A stretch of 64,000 nucleotides of DNA from Rhizoctonia solani (GCF_016906535.1 NC_057372.1:3453501-3517500), one strand, 5' to 3'. Positions 26,568 to 37,990 are shown, numbered from the stretch's first letter. Made by a program: numbers and translations. Notes: a model not told the origin generated them from the letters alone.

Positions 26568-27364
26568 AGGTGGACGTCAGCGATCGCCCACTACCTGGCC
26601 CGCGGATGTACGCTTTTAATTGGCGCTGAAGCGAAAATTCGCCATATATGCGCACTTTCTCGCCAACAAGAGCAAATTTGAACAAAAAACGTGGTAAAGT
26701 TGTGTGGATAACAAATGGGAGTACGAGACTATTCTTCAAGCTTCAGTATATGTGCTATACGTGGTGGTGCATCGAAAATACACCCAGGTTGGATGGATTA
26801 TGTGTTGCAAGAAACCTGTGGTTCTTGTTCGCAAGCACTTGTAATTCGGCCTCAACAGATTAATCAGGTCAGCAAGAAGTTCTGGGGTCCTTTTCTGTTC
26901 ATTTGGAAACTAATACAATTCGTCCAAGTAAAAAAATCTATAAAAAAGGGAGAAAAGTGATTATGCAAGGATATATACTTGAACACAGCAACGCATATCA
27001 TAGTTGAGATACTGAGTGATAACTCAAACTCTGAGCACACGATCCATTTATGAGTGAATGACAAAGACCCCGGAGCCTGTAGATCAGCTGAGAAATCGAT
27101 CTCGAGCAACAGCGTCACTCACGTATCACGTGCAGGCCGCCAAGGATGCCCGTATTTTGAATGCAGCGTCGTAAAAACTAGGACTAATGAGATTTGGACC
27201 ACGTACATACACCTATACATATATTTTGCACAACTTTACCACGTCTTTTGTGCGAATTCATCCTAGTTGACGAGAAACCTCGGATTCATTGTGATTTTTG
27301 CCTCAGCGCTAAGTAAAAGCGTGCATCCGCGGGCTAGGTAGTGGGCGATCGCTGACGCCCACCT
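26568..27364. mobile_element. MITE-like non-autonomous DNA transposon with ~75 bp terminal inverted repeats
   Basis: The left end begins AGGTGGACGTCAGCGATCGC. The reverse complement of the right end begins AGGTGGGCGTCAGCGATCGC, and the match continues with few mismatches for about 75 nt (through GCGGATG-ACGCTTTTA and GGCGCTGA). Both ends are flanked by TA (26566-26567 and 27365-27366), a likely target-site duplication as in Tc1/mariner-type elements. The ~800 nt body has no transposase-like frame. The element must be mobilised in trans, if at all. Confidence 0.75.
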
Positions 27365-27885
27365 TAGGAAAGTGTGATCGGGTATTTGTTAATCAACGGT
27401 TATGAGGTGGTGGCGTGTGCTCGGTCATATTTGCGAGCAGTGCGAATGAGCATGTGGAGGACAAATAATGGAATTTGACAAGAGGATACTAGAAAAATTG
27501 CGCTTTAGGCAGCAGAATTGTTATTTAAAAAGTCAATATTGTAGATTTTCAAAGCCTGAGATACAGGGCGAGTGTTGTGCGAATGGGGCGTAAATGGTCG
27601 GACGATGTGGCTAAGCCCCGTGGGAATAGGGCACGCCGATATTTAGGGGAAGACCCTTGGTACCGCGGAACAACAGGGTTGCGCCACAGAGCGAGGTCGT
27701 GACGAAGTAGACAGCGACCAGCACGCAAGCGACGACACTCGACTGTCGGATCCAACATCCGTGACCTGGGTGAGTTAACACTATGGGATTATTCGGGGAG
27801 AAATGACATATTGACTTGTACGATTGGTGGCTTGTTTAGCTGGTAGACTCCCCAGTGCTTACTCCCCTATACGGCCCAGACAACT
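27365..27885. other. upstream region of the MUB1/SamB gene
   Basis: About 520 nt between the MITE and the MUB1 start codon. No additional gene is supported. Confidence 0.4.
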
Positions 27886-30800
27886 ATGAGAGAGTCAAAC
27901 TTTGCATTTCCGCCGCAGAACAGGGCATGCGTGTGTATTACCAGCCAGCTGTATGATCGACGCGGTGAGTAGCATCATATGTAATACCCGTTGATATCGC
28001 TCGTGACTCACGGTGCTTGTTTTCCCCCACTATTGGTTTGTGTACGATCTGGGTTTTCAGCACTCGACGCAACCTCTGCATTGCCACTCTACAACTCGCT
28101 GACTCATCTCGTGTATCTCACATCCACATCCCCTCGAATCCGCGAAATCCTGACCCTCGACGGTGGCCTGGAACGCCTCGTGCGCATCCTACGCGACTTC
28201 TGTGCCAACCCACCTCGCAGGAGAGACGCAGCCTGGATCTATGGCCTATCTCCACCCGATGCTACTCCCTCAGACGACCTACCAAAACGAATTGACCACC
28301 GCATATCTCCCACGACATACGACTTGGGAGACGATGATAACGACTTCTTCCTTGAATCTTCCTCACGAGCAGAACTCGAAAAAGCTGCCCATCGATTCAA
28401 GATTGGGCCCTCTCGCGTTCATGAGTTCGCGCTCCAAAAACCACATCCAACTGCACACAGCATCCCATATATCCCCACCCCCGGCACCCCCTTCCCCTAT
28501 CAAATCGATCCCCTTGCCGCGCGCACGTTTAGTCTCGCATTTCAGTGCGTAGTCAATATTGGAGTACGCGGCTCAGAACATATCCGACGCCGCGTTGTCC
28601 AGGCTGGTGCCCTCGGAGTCGTCAGTTGCATCCTCGCCGTCTGGCTCAAGGGCAAAGGATTCGCAATTGGTAAGCATATCGGTCTCGCTGCCCGCGACGA
28701 TGCGATTCGTCATGCATCCCCCTGAACTCTTACGAACTCTTACTAATTTACATTGCAGGCCCATCGGCCACTGGTTCCGGTGCTCCTCGAGAGTCCCGTG
28801 AAGTCCGCGTGCGCAGGCGAGAAGAAGCCCTCGAACGCCAGCGTGCCCTCGATCTTGCCCGCGCCCTCGAGCACGCAACCTCATCTGACAACCTGCGGGC
28901 GCGTGCGATTGCACAACCACAACCTCGCATCGCCACCACCACTGCTCCCCCTCCGGCCCTCCCCCCTGTACGGACCAATACAAACCCCAACCCCAGTTCG
29001 GAAGAAGCCGACGAGGAAATGAGCGGTGCAAGCGATATGGGCCCCTCGCCAACTCCCCCACCTCCCGCTATCGGACGAAGCATGTCCAATGATTCGGATG
29101 GAAGTTATGTGGGAGTCCCATCGCTCCCCGCACCAAGCGGTCCTTCGGGTGCGTTTGCAGTCTCTAGCGGCTCCCATGCGCGCTCATTCGATATCCGTAC
29201 TGCATCTCCCATCCCCATTGCCTCCACCTCTCCCGTTATGGGCCGTGCTATCTCACCCAACACGGCCCAATCATCCGACGCCTCGGCCAATGCCACCCCT
29301 GTTGGCTCGGGCACGCCTACAGGGAGTGTAGTCGTACCTGGGCGCGATCGTAGCGGGACCGTCGTCGGGAGGCCCATCTGGGATAATGAAGGCGGGCCAA
29401 GGCAGGTCGCTCAACCGGTCGCAAGACCAACTTGGTCCGATGCGGACGAAACCCCCGCGCGAGAAGTTACAACCACGGGCAGACGAGGGACGATAACGCG
29501 CAGGCCTCGTCGAGAACGAGATACGGATGGGGATGACACCGAAGCTGATGGGGACGACCAAACGGCTCAGCAAGGCGAGCGCCGTACGATTGGCATTGTC
29601 GACGCTGCAGATGGAGACGGTGCAATGGCAATGGATATGATGGGCGAGGGTGTCGGCGTTGGTGTCGTCGCACTCGAACAAAACGATGATTTGGCGATGG
29701 GTGCTCCGCCCGGGGCTCCAGGTGCCATCGGAACTCCAAGGGCTCGGGTCGCTCCTGGTACGGAGCTTACTCCCCGAGCGGGCATTGCCACACTTGGTGC
29801 TCAGGTAGAGCAAACCGCGCAAGAAACTCGTCGGTCCGTCCCTGTCAACCCTGGACCGTATGGCGACGAGGAGGTCTTGTTCAGCCTCCAGCTACTCGCT
29901 TACCTCAGCAAATATCCACACGTCCGACAAGCCTTTTACGAAACTCCCGCGACCCTCCGTGCGCTCGTCGACGCGAGTAACGAGCCCAAACCTTCGGCCC
30001 AGCCGCTCTCCAGTACCGCCCAGTCGCCCAATGTTTTCTCCTTGGTCGAGCGATTCACTTTCCGCCCCTCCCCCTCCGAAACCACTCTCCCCCGGCTCCC
30101 CCACGAAATACAATACTGGGCCGGCGTAATCATGCGCAACGCATGCCGAAAAGACGATCAGCGGGGCGGAATTCGACAGTGCGCCAACATGTTATGTGGG
30201 CGATGGGAAGAGTTCCCTCGAGAGTTTGCCAAGTGCCGACGGTGTCGCAAGGCCAAGTACTGCGGCAAGGAGTGCCAGAGCAAGGCCTGGGCGGAAGGAC
30301 ATCGGTTCTGGTGTAGGTGAGTGACGGTTGACCGAACTTATTTATTTCTCATTCACTGGGGACTAACTTGTCTATTTACAGCGCGCGTGAAGAAGAGGAC
30401 TCCCAGACCGTGGTTGCTCGCACGGGTTCTTCAGCCAACACCGTTCCCCCCGCCGCTGTCGCAACCGAAGTCGAGGTCCCAACCCGACGCGGCCTCACCA
30501 ACACTGTAACACGTGCACTAGTCAATATCGCAGGCGGGATGACAGGAAGAACAAACACCACGGTGCAGCAACCGCAAGCGCAGCCAGTCCCTACAAACTC
30601 GCCGACAGTCGGGCCAGGTGCGGGGTTTAGGTTCGGTGCAGCGGCGGCAGAACACACACAAGGGGGCGGGCCGACGCGGGCGCAAGGGTTAGCTGGGGGG
30701 GTTCAGGCACGGCCAGGGAATTTCCAGGCGGAGCTACCGAGGTACGCTGGGATGGCCGCAGCTGCCAGAGGTGTTCGGCCGGTGAGTCTAGTCCCTTGTG

Positions 30801-31159
30801 TTTTTTGAGTATCGCTTACCCCAAGTTGGTAGCTGGCCCTGCCTGCGCGAGCAGCGAATCCACCCTCAGCAGGTTGGGCCGGTCCACCGCGAGGAGGAGT
30901 TGCGTTCTTCAATGAACCTGCTCAGCCGGCCGATGCAGGCCCGTCTCGACGAACTCGAGGACCAGAGACAGCTCGGCGAAGGAGTGGGACGATGCCCAGT
31001 CAAGGGGTTGGCTCGAACCAGGGCGCAGAGCCAAACGACCCGTGGAACGTTGTCCCCGTACAACGAGTCTCGCCCGTTCCAAGCGCCCCTCATACGACAC
31101 CTCAGCACGCAAATCGACCATTGGACGGAGATGGAGACGATGACATGGTTCTCGGGTGA
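27886..31159 (+). CDS. MUB1: MUB1/SamB family MYND-finger protein (990 aa)
   Basis: Five exons: 27886-27964, 28061-28669, 28759-30316, 30382-30781 and 30833-31159, all GT-AG, closing at TGA 31157-31159. The start MRESNFAFPPQNRACVCITS, then LYDRRALDATSALPLYNSLT after the first intron, is the signature N-terminus of Mub1/SamB. It leads into an armadillo-like region (residues ~20-260), then a long Pro/Ser/Gly-rich linker, then more folded sequence (ELVFSLQLLAYLSKYPHVRQAF type). The MYND finger (Cys/His pattern ending YCGKECQSKAWAEGHRFWC) ends at residue ~748, followed by a disordered tail. In yeast Mub1 bridges the ubiquitin ligase Ubr2 to substrates such as Rpn4; in filamentous fungi SamB affects hyphal morphogenesis. 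The open frames crossing exon 5 in other phases are shadows. A broken partial copy lies at 40.1-43.1 kb. Confidence 0.9.
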
Positions 31160-31813
31160 ACAATAGCTGAGGTGGGAAATATCTGTCGTGTCTTTGCTCC
31201 CCCCCCGTCAAACGGGTTGTATAATAATGTAGTGAACCCCTTTTTTTTTTGCTTTTGTCATTCCTTGCTATCGGTATACGGGCTCTGCACAATTCCATTA
31301 CAATATATACACTTTTCACCAATAACTAGCAAAACATAAACTTAGAGCATGCCGTGTAGGGAGATGGGCGGCGTCTTACCCCGAAAATTATAGGTCAATG
31401 GTGTCCGATTTGGGAGCTTGCAGATCGCGAGATTTTTGGTCCCAGACGAGCAACCTTCCTTCCACCCTTGGCTGGTCGCGACGTGTGTGCTCTTCGAGTC
31501 CAGGCCTTATTTTGTAACTAGATCCCAATGAGAGCTCTTGCATATTCTGGGGCCCCGTAGAGCAGTCAATGGAGACGTTGGGCGTTGGTCGTGATCGGTT
31601 GTGAGCTGCGAGATTTGCATGTGACTTATATTATTTCCAGGTGCTGTTCATTTCCCCAACGTTTTACGGTCGTATTCTCATTATTTTACAAGGTGAAAAT
31701 GTATTCAGTATGATTAACTGATACAAAACGAACGAAAAACGCCGAAGTGGCATCATTTTACGGTTGTTTTGCGGCCGTAAAAACCCCAGTGCCCGGTTAC
31801 ATGGTACCCTCCC
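31160..31813. other. MUB1 3' flank
   Basis: Contains a poly-T run near 31243 and the right boundary (~31458) of the segment duplicated at 40.1-43.1 kb. No gene seen. Confidence 0.45.
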
Positions 31814-33136
31814 TTATAATACCAAGTTGTCAACGTCCGCTGACGGCTTGATTCCTTGAAGCCAAGTTCCAACTTTCAAAAGATAGAGTGGTGTTTCGGG
31901 ATTGGTATGACCGATCGTTGATTCCAACTGGTTGTGTGGGGTCTGGGATTCCCCTGGTGTGAACAGTGACCGGGTGAGTGCAGATTCCGTTGGTTCATAT
32001 CCCTGTGAAGCGTCATCATCCACGTCCGCCGTGGAACCCTTGTGATTGTCGGGTACACGCCTACGTTTTGCACTCCGAGTAGTGTTGCGTGACGTTGTGC
32101 TATGCCCGCTGGAAACGGTGGGAGCGAGATTATCCGGAGGAGCTAATTGGTCAAAGTGGGCGGGTAGAGGACGATCCCAAAGAGTAAAGATTGAACGACA
32201 TAGCCGAAGACGCTTCAGTAGACTAGGGTCATGAGCCAGAGTTTCGTACTCGCTTTGTGTGCCAGCTTTGAGGTGAGGATAGAACTTTTTGTCTTTCAGA
32301 GCGACGTTGCAGATAACAAAGTACGGGTGGATATGGGATCGAATTCGCGAGAGCGTCGAGAAAGGACCCTGATGGACCGAGACTTGTGGCTTATCATAGC
32401 GAATATACGGCTCGGTGCATGGCTTAAGTTGCACAAATGTGTATTCGTATATCTGATGAGGGAATACCTACAAGACTGGAATAAGCTATAGCCAAGCATC
32501 ATCCACGTGCACGAACTTTGGTGAATTTCTCCCGATCCTCGTAATCGATATGCTGGACAACAAAACGTAAGATCTCGTCCAGGATGGCCTCAGAGGGCAA
32601 TAACGCCCAGTGTCGATGATCAAAAAGCTTATGCACGGTACAATCCACTGTCCGAATTAGCCCAACACACGCGAGAAACACAAGTTCAAAGTACTCACGC
32701 CAGACCAAGTTTCTAGTAGTATCCAAGTTCAGAGTACGTGGTTTCATGCCCCAGGCAAATTCTAGTTTCCTGATCTGGAAAATTTGTTACACCAAAACAA
32801 AAAGCGATTACGATAACAGAAGCAACAACTTGCCTCAAGTGGTTTGGTGCTTCTGGCCAGTATATGGGCACAATCGGGAATTTTCCGACTATGGGTAATA
32901 AGGCAGCTGTGTGCGTCTGGGGCGACTTCAGAAAGCCTAGTTCGAGTATTTTCAGAGATGGGAGGTGGTCCTATGGGAAGGTTTTGGGGCGGCGTGTTTC
33001 GTCGGGAGTGTGAGACGGAGTTAGCGCAAGGCCCTGGGGCGTATGGATTGTTGTTAGGATCATCACAGTCAACTCTGTTTTCTGGCACATTGGTAGCAAT
33101 GGCTTTGGTGCTATTAAGTTGCTCGTCTCTGTCCAT
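31814..33136 (-). CDS. HNH-nuclease-like protein (382 aa)
   Basis: Four exons: 33136-32834, 32774-32699, 32647-32517 and 32452-31814. The frame is preserved across introns of 59, 51 and 64 nt. The first intron uses a GC donor (GAG|GCAAGT), the others GT. The segments read CAHILARSTK, then KLEFAWGMKPRTLNLDTTRNLVW, then a HKLFDHRHWALLP block, then ...IRSHIHPYFVICN. This His...Asn...His-FD-x-W arrangement fits the HNH_2-type nuclease-like proteins expanded in agaricomycetes. The catalytic potential is inferred only. The N-terminal 75 residues and the C-terminal ~120 are disordered; the latter has a basic SAKRRR patch that could be a nuclear signal. It sits at the border between ordinary genes and the repeat block. 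Confidence 0.72.
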
Positions 33137-33219
33137 GATGATTCACTTCAGTAACTTTATCCAATGATGCAAACGGAACACGTGACAACGACGACCATCA
33201 CCAGAGAAAAGTGTTTCGT

Positions 33220-33400
33220 CTACATAGCCCTTTGTAGACGTTTGTAGAAGTGGACGTGATCCACTTCTACGAAGAGCCGCATTCATCTACCGTAGAAACA
33301 CACCGGTCTACCATAGAACTACCAATATACGGTAGATTGCTTGTGATCTTAAGGCTATGTATCATTATCCATCTACCGTAGATCCACTAATCACCATCAC
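33220..33400. repeat. short hairpins: perfect 11-bp stem plus repeated CTACCGTAGA motifs
   Basis: GTAGAAGTGGA (33244-33254) pairs with TCCACTTCTAC (33260-33270) around a 5-nt loop. Palindrome-like CTACCGTAGA or variants recur at about 33288, 33309, 33331 and 33372. This looks like remains of an inverted-repeat element at the edge of the repeat block. Confidence 0.5.
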
Positions 33401-33660
33401 TGTCGCAAAAATGGGCGCTGCCTGACAGCGCCCCAGAGACGTGCATGGTACGCTGACCAACAGCTCCTCTGACGCTGTCAGGAAGTACCATATGCACGCA
33501 CCTACAGCGCTGTGACAGCGGATTTTGTCCGTTTTGGCGCCTCAGGCGCGTTGAAATCTACCGTCCTGAAGCGCTTCAGCGCACTGTGAACAACAAGAGA
33601 GCTGCCTGACAGCCTCCCAAGGACGCTGCAGAACAGCACTCGAGGTGCTGTAGGTCAGCC
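33401..33660. repeat. CTGACAGCG-rich degenerate repeat
   Basis: Short words such as CTGACAGCG/CGCTGTCAG recur in both orientations (about 33421, 33473, 33512, 33607). No coding signal is present. The origin is unknown. Confidence 0.4.
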
Positions 33661-33701
33661 AATTGTAAGGTCTCTACTTATTGGATGTATATATGTGACT
33701 T

Positions 33702-34037
33702 GGTTAATAACAGCAAGCAGGTCTGCCCAGGTCCAGTTCAACTTGCAAAAAAATACTGTCTTAAACTGTTGTATATATACCAAGTATGCATACAGCACAA
33801 GCACAGTTATTCTTTGATATAACAGCATGCAAAGGGCAATGCATACCCAGTACACACACAAATTCAGCTGCATTAACAATATATGACTAATTTACAGAGC
33901 CAGTTAAGTTTGTAAGATACTACAGCCATAGCAATCACTGTGCATACCATGTATGCACAAGAAACCAACTGTATCAAGGTCATGTGACCAGGGTACTCAT
34001 GCAGTCCACTATGGGTATGCAGTATGCACAGAGGATA
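33702..34037. repeat. 336-bp direct repeat, left copy
   Basis: Nearly identical to 46043-46378 in the same orientation, starting GGTTAATAACAGCAAGCAGG and ending with the shared GCACAGAGGATA. Only scattered differences are seen (for example TATATA versus TGCATA near the middle). The two copies lie 12.3 kb apart. It is rich in TATGCATAC-type palindromes. It could be a solo terminal repeat or the end of a larger element. Confidence 0.8.
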
Positions 34038-34286
34038 GTTTTAGGTTAATCAGAGAAACTAGGTTGCTAGGTAGGCTGGGTCCCAACCTGGGTCCCAAAC
34101 TGAGCCAGGCTACCCATGGTAAACCTCTTAGGCTTGAGTGTATGCATGGAGATCACACCTCTGAACACTAGTCAGCATTTGAACAAAAACATCCAAGCTA
34201 ACACCAGTAGTGCATGCTTTGTATGCACAGCAAGCACAACACTTGACATCAAAAAAGAGAGTATGCACAGTGTGATACTTATCATG

Positions 34287-35270
34287 CGTACAAAGTATGC
34301 ACAGAGAGTGCAACACTGATGACTTGTCAGCATCTGAACCTCCACACACGTAGTGCCACACATCATGCGTACAAAGTACGCACAGAGAGTGTAGGACTTG
34401 TGATTTGTCAGTATTTATACCGGCATGCACGTAGCACCGCACACCACGCGTACAAAGTACGCACAGAGAGTGCAACAGTGGTGATTTGTCAGCATCTTCA
34501 CCACCACGCACATAGTACCACACACCATGCGTACCAAGTACGCACAGAGAGTGCAACAGTGGTGATTTGTCAGCATCTGCACCACCACGCACGTAGTGCC
34601 ACACGCTATGCGTACAAAGTACGCACAGAGAGTGCAACACTTGTGATTTGTCAGCATCTGCACCACCACGCACATAGTGCTATGCGTGCAAAGTACGCAC
34701 AGAGAGCGCGACAGTTGTGGTTTGTCAGTATTTTATATTGGCACGCACATAGCACCACACACCATGCGTACAAAGTACGCACAGAGAGTGTGGGACTTGT
34801 GATTTGTCAGTATTTATACCGGCACGCACATAGCACTGCACACCATGCGTACAAAGTACGCACGGAGAGTGCAGCAATTGTGATTTGTCAGTATCTGTAC
34901 TGGTGCACACATAGCACCACACACCATGCGTACAAAGTACGCACAGAGAGTGTGGGACTTGTGATTTGTCAGTATTTATACCGGCACGCACATAGCACTG
35001 CACACCATGCGTACAAAGTACGCACGGAGAGTGCAGCAACTGTGATTTGTCAGCATCTGCACCATCACGCACATAGTGCCACACACTATGCGTACTTTGT
35101 ACGCACAGAGAGTGTAGGACTTGTGATTTGTCAGTATTTATACTGGCACGCACATAGCACCACACACCATGCGTACAAAGTACGCACAGAGAGTGCAACT
35201 CTTGTGGTTTGTTGGTATCTGTACTGGTGCGCACATAGCACCACACGCCATGCGTACTAAGTACGCATCA
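34287..35270. repeat. minisatellite, 81-nt period, ~13 units centred on a GCGTAC palindrome
   Basis: The palindrome GCGTACAAAGTACGC (variants allowed) starts at 34287, 34367, 34448, 34529, 34610, 34684, 34766, 34847, 34928, 35009, 35090, 35171 and 35252. Spacing is 81 nt except at one short unit. Units also share CACAGAGAGTG and TTTGTCAGCATCTGCACC-like blocks. Because 81 is divisible by three, an open frame of 313 codons runs through 34319-35260 with a 27-residue repeat. I regard that frame as a by-product of the period, not a demonstrated gene. Confidence 0.88.
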
Positions 35271-35504
35271 AGAGCATGAGCAACCTGATTAGTCAGCATT
35301 TGCGTTGGCCACACAAGCTATATACTCTGTACGCAAAGAGCATGCAGTAATGATTCTCTGATGGTGCTCATATTTCTGTAATCCGTTATCTGCGCACGGT
35401 AAACAACAAGTAAAATCAATCAGTAATACAACTTACTTACACGCCATATGTCAAACTTGGAAAATATGTTGGGGCGTGGAACTGTAACTATAAGTTAGGT
35501 TTTA

Positions 35505-35905
35505 AGGTGACTTAGGATGCATCCTAACACATCCTAGGTGACTTACATAAGCCACAAGTGCATAAGATTCTCCCTTTCCTCATCACACAGGTGACTGAAC
35601 TTACATGAGACTTGACTTAGATGGTTGGATATACTGGGTTAGGAAGTTAATTTAACCACTTGTGTTTGAGCAGAAGTTTCCATGGCGTACCAGGTACGCC
35701 GGTCCCCAGACCAGTGTTGTCATGCTGCTGCATGATCTTGCTTGAGGAGCAGCATATTCAGTATGCTACACCCTGGCACAGCCCTTTGATTTTTGTCAGA
35801 TGGTCTGCCCTCCTGTGCAGCGTACCTGGTACACTACATGCCAACACAGCTCTTTGCCATTTATCACACCAGTCTCCTCTCTGAAGGGCAACATAATGTG
35901 TACGC
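35505..35905. repeat. dispersed repeat family member 1 with GGCGTACCAGGTACGCC
   Basis: Shares its order of blocks with 51697-52060: GGTGACTTAGGATGCATCC, ACATAAGCCACAAGTGCAT, a TGTGTTTGAGCAGAA block, the palindrome GGCGTACCAGGTACGCC at 35684-35700, then a cysteine/leucine-coding-like stretch. A third, more diverged relative occupies 37340-37740. No protein is supported. Confidence 0.7.
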
Positions 35906-36039
35906 GTTTTGCCGTCAACCACTGCTCACATGTCATTATATCTTCTTCTATGTATTTTATATTCTATGTGCTTGTCATTCATACCACTTATGCATGTGCG
36001 GATTTGCATCTTTTGACAGGTCTCAATAATCGTGGCTGG

Positions 36040-36162
36040 AGATTTTATGCTTAAAAGATTGAACATCCCACCACAATTAGTATCAGTCGATAGCCGCAGA
36101 GGAGTAGATAATGATAGAACTTTCAAGTATATCAAACGGAGTTGTTCTGACAGAATTATCTA
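36040..36162. repeat. ~123-bp direct repeat, copy 1
   Basis: About 85% identical by eye to 37868-37990 in the same orientation. Both contain ATTGAAC-CCACCACAA, GTATCAGTC, and the exact run GTATATCAAACGGAGTTGTT. The copies bracket the 107-nt tandem array, so they may be flanks of one element. Confidence 0.7.
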
Positions 36163-36420
36163 TTAAAGCAAGGGAAGCCGTGGGAAAGCTGACTAACCTC
36201 AGAGACATTTTTGACAGCTGACTAGGGTCCAGCACAGCTTAGGCGCTGAGCCAGCCTGGCAGCCAGGGGGGATCCAACATGGACACAAAGCGTTGTATCA
36301 GTGTATATCAGTGTATATAATAAAGTGTACACATATAATATTAGCAATTAAATAAAAGAATAAGTTAGTTTCAAAAGGAGTTGCAAGTCAATACACATGT
36401 ATATTACTTGATAGATAAGT

Positions 36421-37292
36421 TTTAAGCCCACCTAGGATTTGTCTCCTAACCATCCTAGGATCCTAGGATGAGCCCTAGGATGGACCCAGGATAGACTGGT
36501 GAGTAGCCAACTCTCCCAGTTCCCAGTTTTAAGCCCACCTAGGATTTGTCTCCTAACCATCCTAGGATCCTAGGATGAGCCCTAGGATGGACCCAGGATA
36601 GACTGGTGAGTAGCCAACTCTCCCAGTTCCCAGTTTTTAAGCCCACCTAGGATTTGTCTCCTAACCATCCTAGGATCCTAGGATGAGCCCTAGGATGGAC
36701 CCAGGATAGACTGGTGAGTAGCCAACTCTCCCAGTTCCCAGTTTTAAGCCCACCTAGGATTTGTCTCCTAACCATCCTAGGATCCTAGGATGAGCCCTAG
36801 GATGGACCCAGGATAGACTGGTGAGTAGCCAACTCTCCCAGTTCCCAGTTTTAAGCCCACCTAGGATTTGTCTCCTAACCATCCTAGGATCCTAGGATGA
36901 GCCCTAGGATGGACCCAGGATAGACTGGTGAGTAGCCAACTCTCCCAGTTCCCAGTTTTAAGCCCACCTAGGATTTGTCTCCTAACCATCCTAGGATCCT
37001 AGGATACTAGGATGAGCACTAGGATGGACCTAGGACAGACTGGTGAGTGGCCAACTCTCCCAGTTCCCAGTTTTAAGCCCACCTAGGATTTGTCTCCTAA
37101 CCATCCTAGGATCCTAGGATGAGCCCTAGGATGGACCCAGGATAGACTGGTGAGTAGCCAACTCTCCCAGTTCCCAGTTTTAAGCCCACCTAGGATTTGT
37201 CTCCTAACCATCCTAGGATCCTAGGATACTAGGATGAGCACTAGGATGGACCTAGGACAGACTGGTGAGTGGCCAACTCTCCCAGTTCCCAG
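36421..37292. repeat. tandem array, 107-nt unit, 8 copies
   Basis: Units start TTTAAGCCCACCTAGG at 36421, 36528, 36636, 36743, 36850, 36957, 37072 and 37179. The sixth and eighth units are a 115-nt variant with an inserted ATACTAGG and linked substitutions (GAGCACTAGG, CTAGGACAG). Each ordinary unit holds the perfect 20-nt palindrome CATCCTAGGATCCTAGGATG. Near-identity between units points to recent expansion. No coding signal. Confidence 0.92.
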
Positions 37293-37339
37293 TTCATTCA
37301 CTTTGGTTAGGATTTGCTGCATGACTAAGGTCACACCTA

Positions 37340-37740
37340 CCACCTGCCAGCTTGTATGTGTATAGCATACTTGGTACACCCACCCCACTGTGTTCACACT
37401 CTGCTATTCCCATGGCGTACCTAGTACGCCTGCCCACGGACCAGAGCTATGGAATTATGTAAGGCTGTCACACAGCCTTCCTTTTGAGAAGCAGCGTACC
37501 CGGTACGCCAGCCCTGGCACCATGGTGGCACCATTTTGTCACACAGGCCTGCTCCTTGTGGTCATAGCGCACCCAGTACGCTGCTTGGCAAAACAGCTCT
37601 GTCTTTCTTGTCACAAGGGCCCACTCTTCTGCATGCAGCATACCCAGTACGCTACGTGCCAACACAGCTCTTTACTTCTTCCCTACCAGCTTGTTCTCTG
37701 AGTGCAGCGTACTGTGTACGCTTTTGCACCCACCTGTTAC
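37340..37740. repeat. palindrome-rich degenerate repeat (GCGTAC...GTACGC, ~70-80 nt spacing)
   Basis: Palindromes at 37414-37430 (GGCGTACCTAGTACGCC), 37494, 37567, 37638 and 37707 are spaced 69-79 nt and separated by CCAACACAGCTCTTT-like and TGTCACA-like words. It is related to 35684-35905 and 51881-52050. Confidence 0.65.
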
Positions 37741-37867
37741 TTATATGTTATCATGTCTGCTCCTCTGTACTTTATATTTTAAGCATTTGTTATTCCCGCA
37801 ACTTATGACCTTCAATTCCACTTGCCAATTTATTATTCACATCTTTTGAAGTATCTAGATAATCGTA

Positions 37868-37990
37868 ACCGGGGATTTGATACTTAAACGATTGAACGCC
37901 CCACCACAACTTGTATCAGTCAATAGCCAAGGAGGAGTAGATAATGGTAGAGCTTTCAAGTATATCAAACGGAGTTGTTCTGACAGAGTA
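37868..37990. repeat. ~123-bp direct repeat, copy 2
   Basis: Partner of 36040-36162. It is followed by two more GGCGTACC palindromes at 38035 and 38169. Confidence 0.7.

Noticed and set aside
28573..29822. Arg/Gly-rich minus-strand frames opposite MUB1
   Set aside because: Shadows of the Pro/Ser-rich linker on the coding strand; they recur identically in the pseudogene copy.
30798..31166. 122-codon frame overlapping the last MUB1 exon
   Set aside because: The spliced MUB1 frame uses another phase (CTG GCC CTG CCT...) and closes correctly at 31157-31159; the 122-codon frame is a shadow.
34128..35246. Long cysteine/valine-rich frames on the minus strand across the 81-nt array
   Set aside because: They are produced by the 81-nt period on the other strand, like the plus-strand 313-codon frame, and have no independent support.
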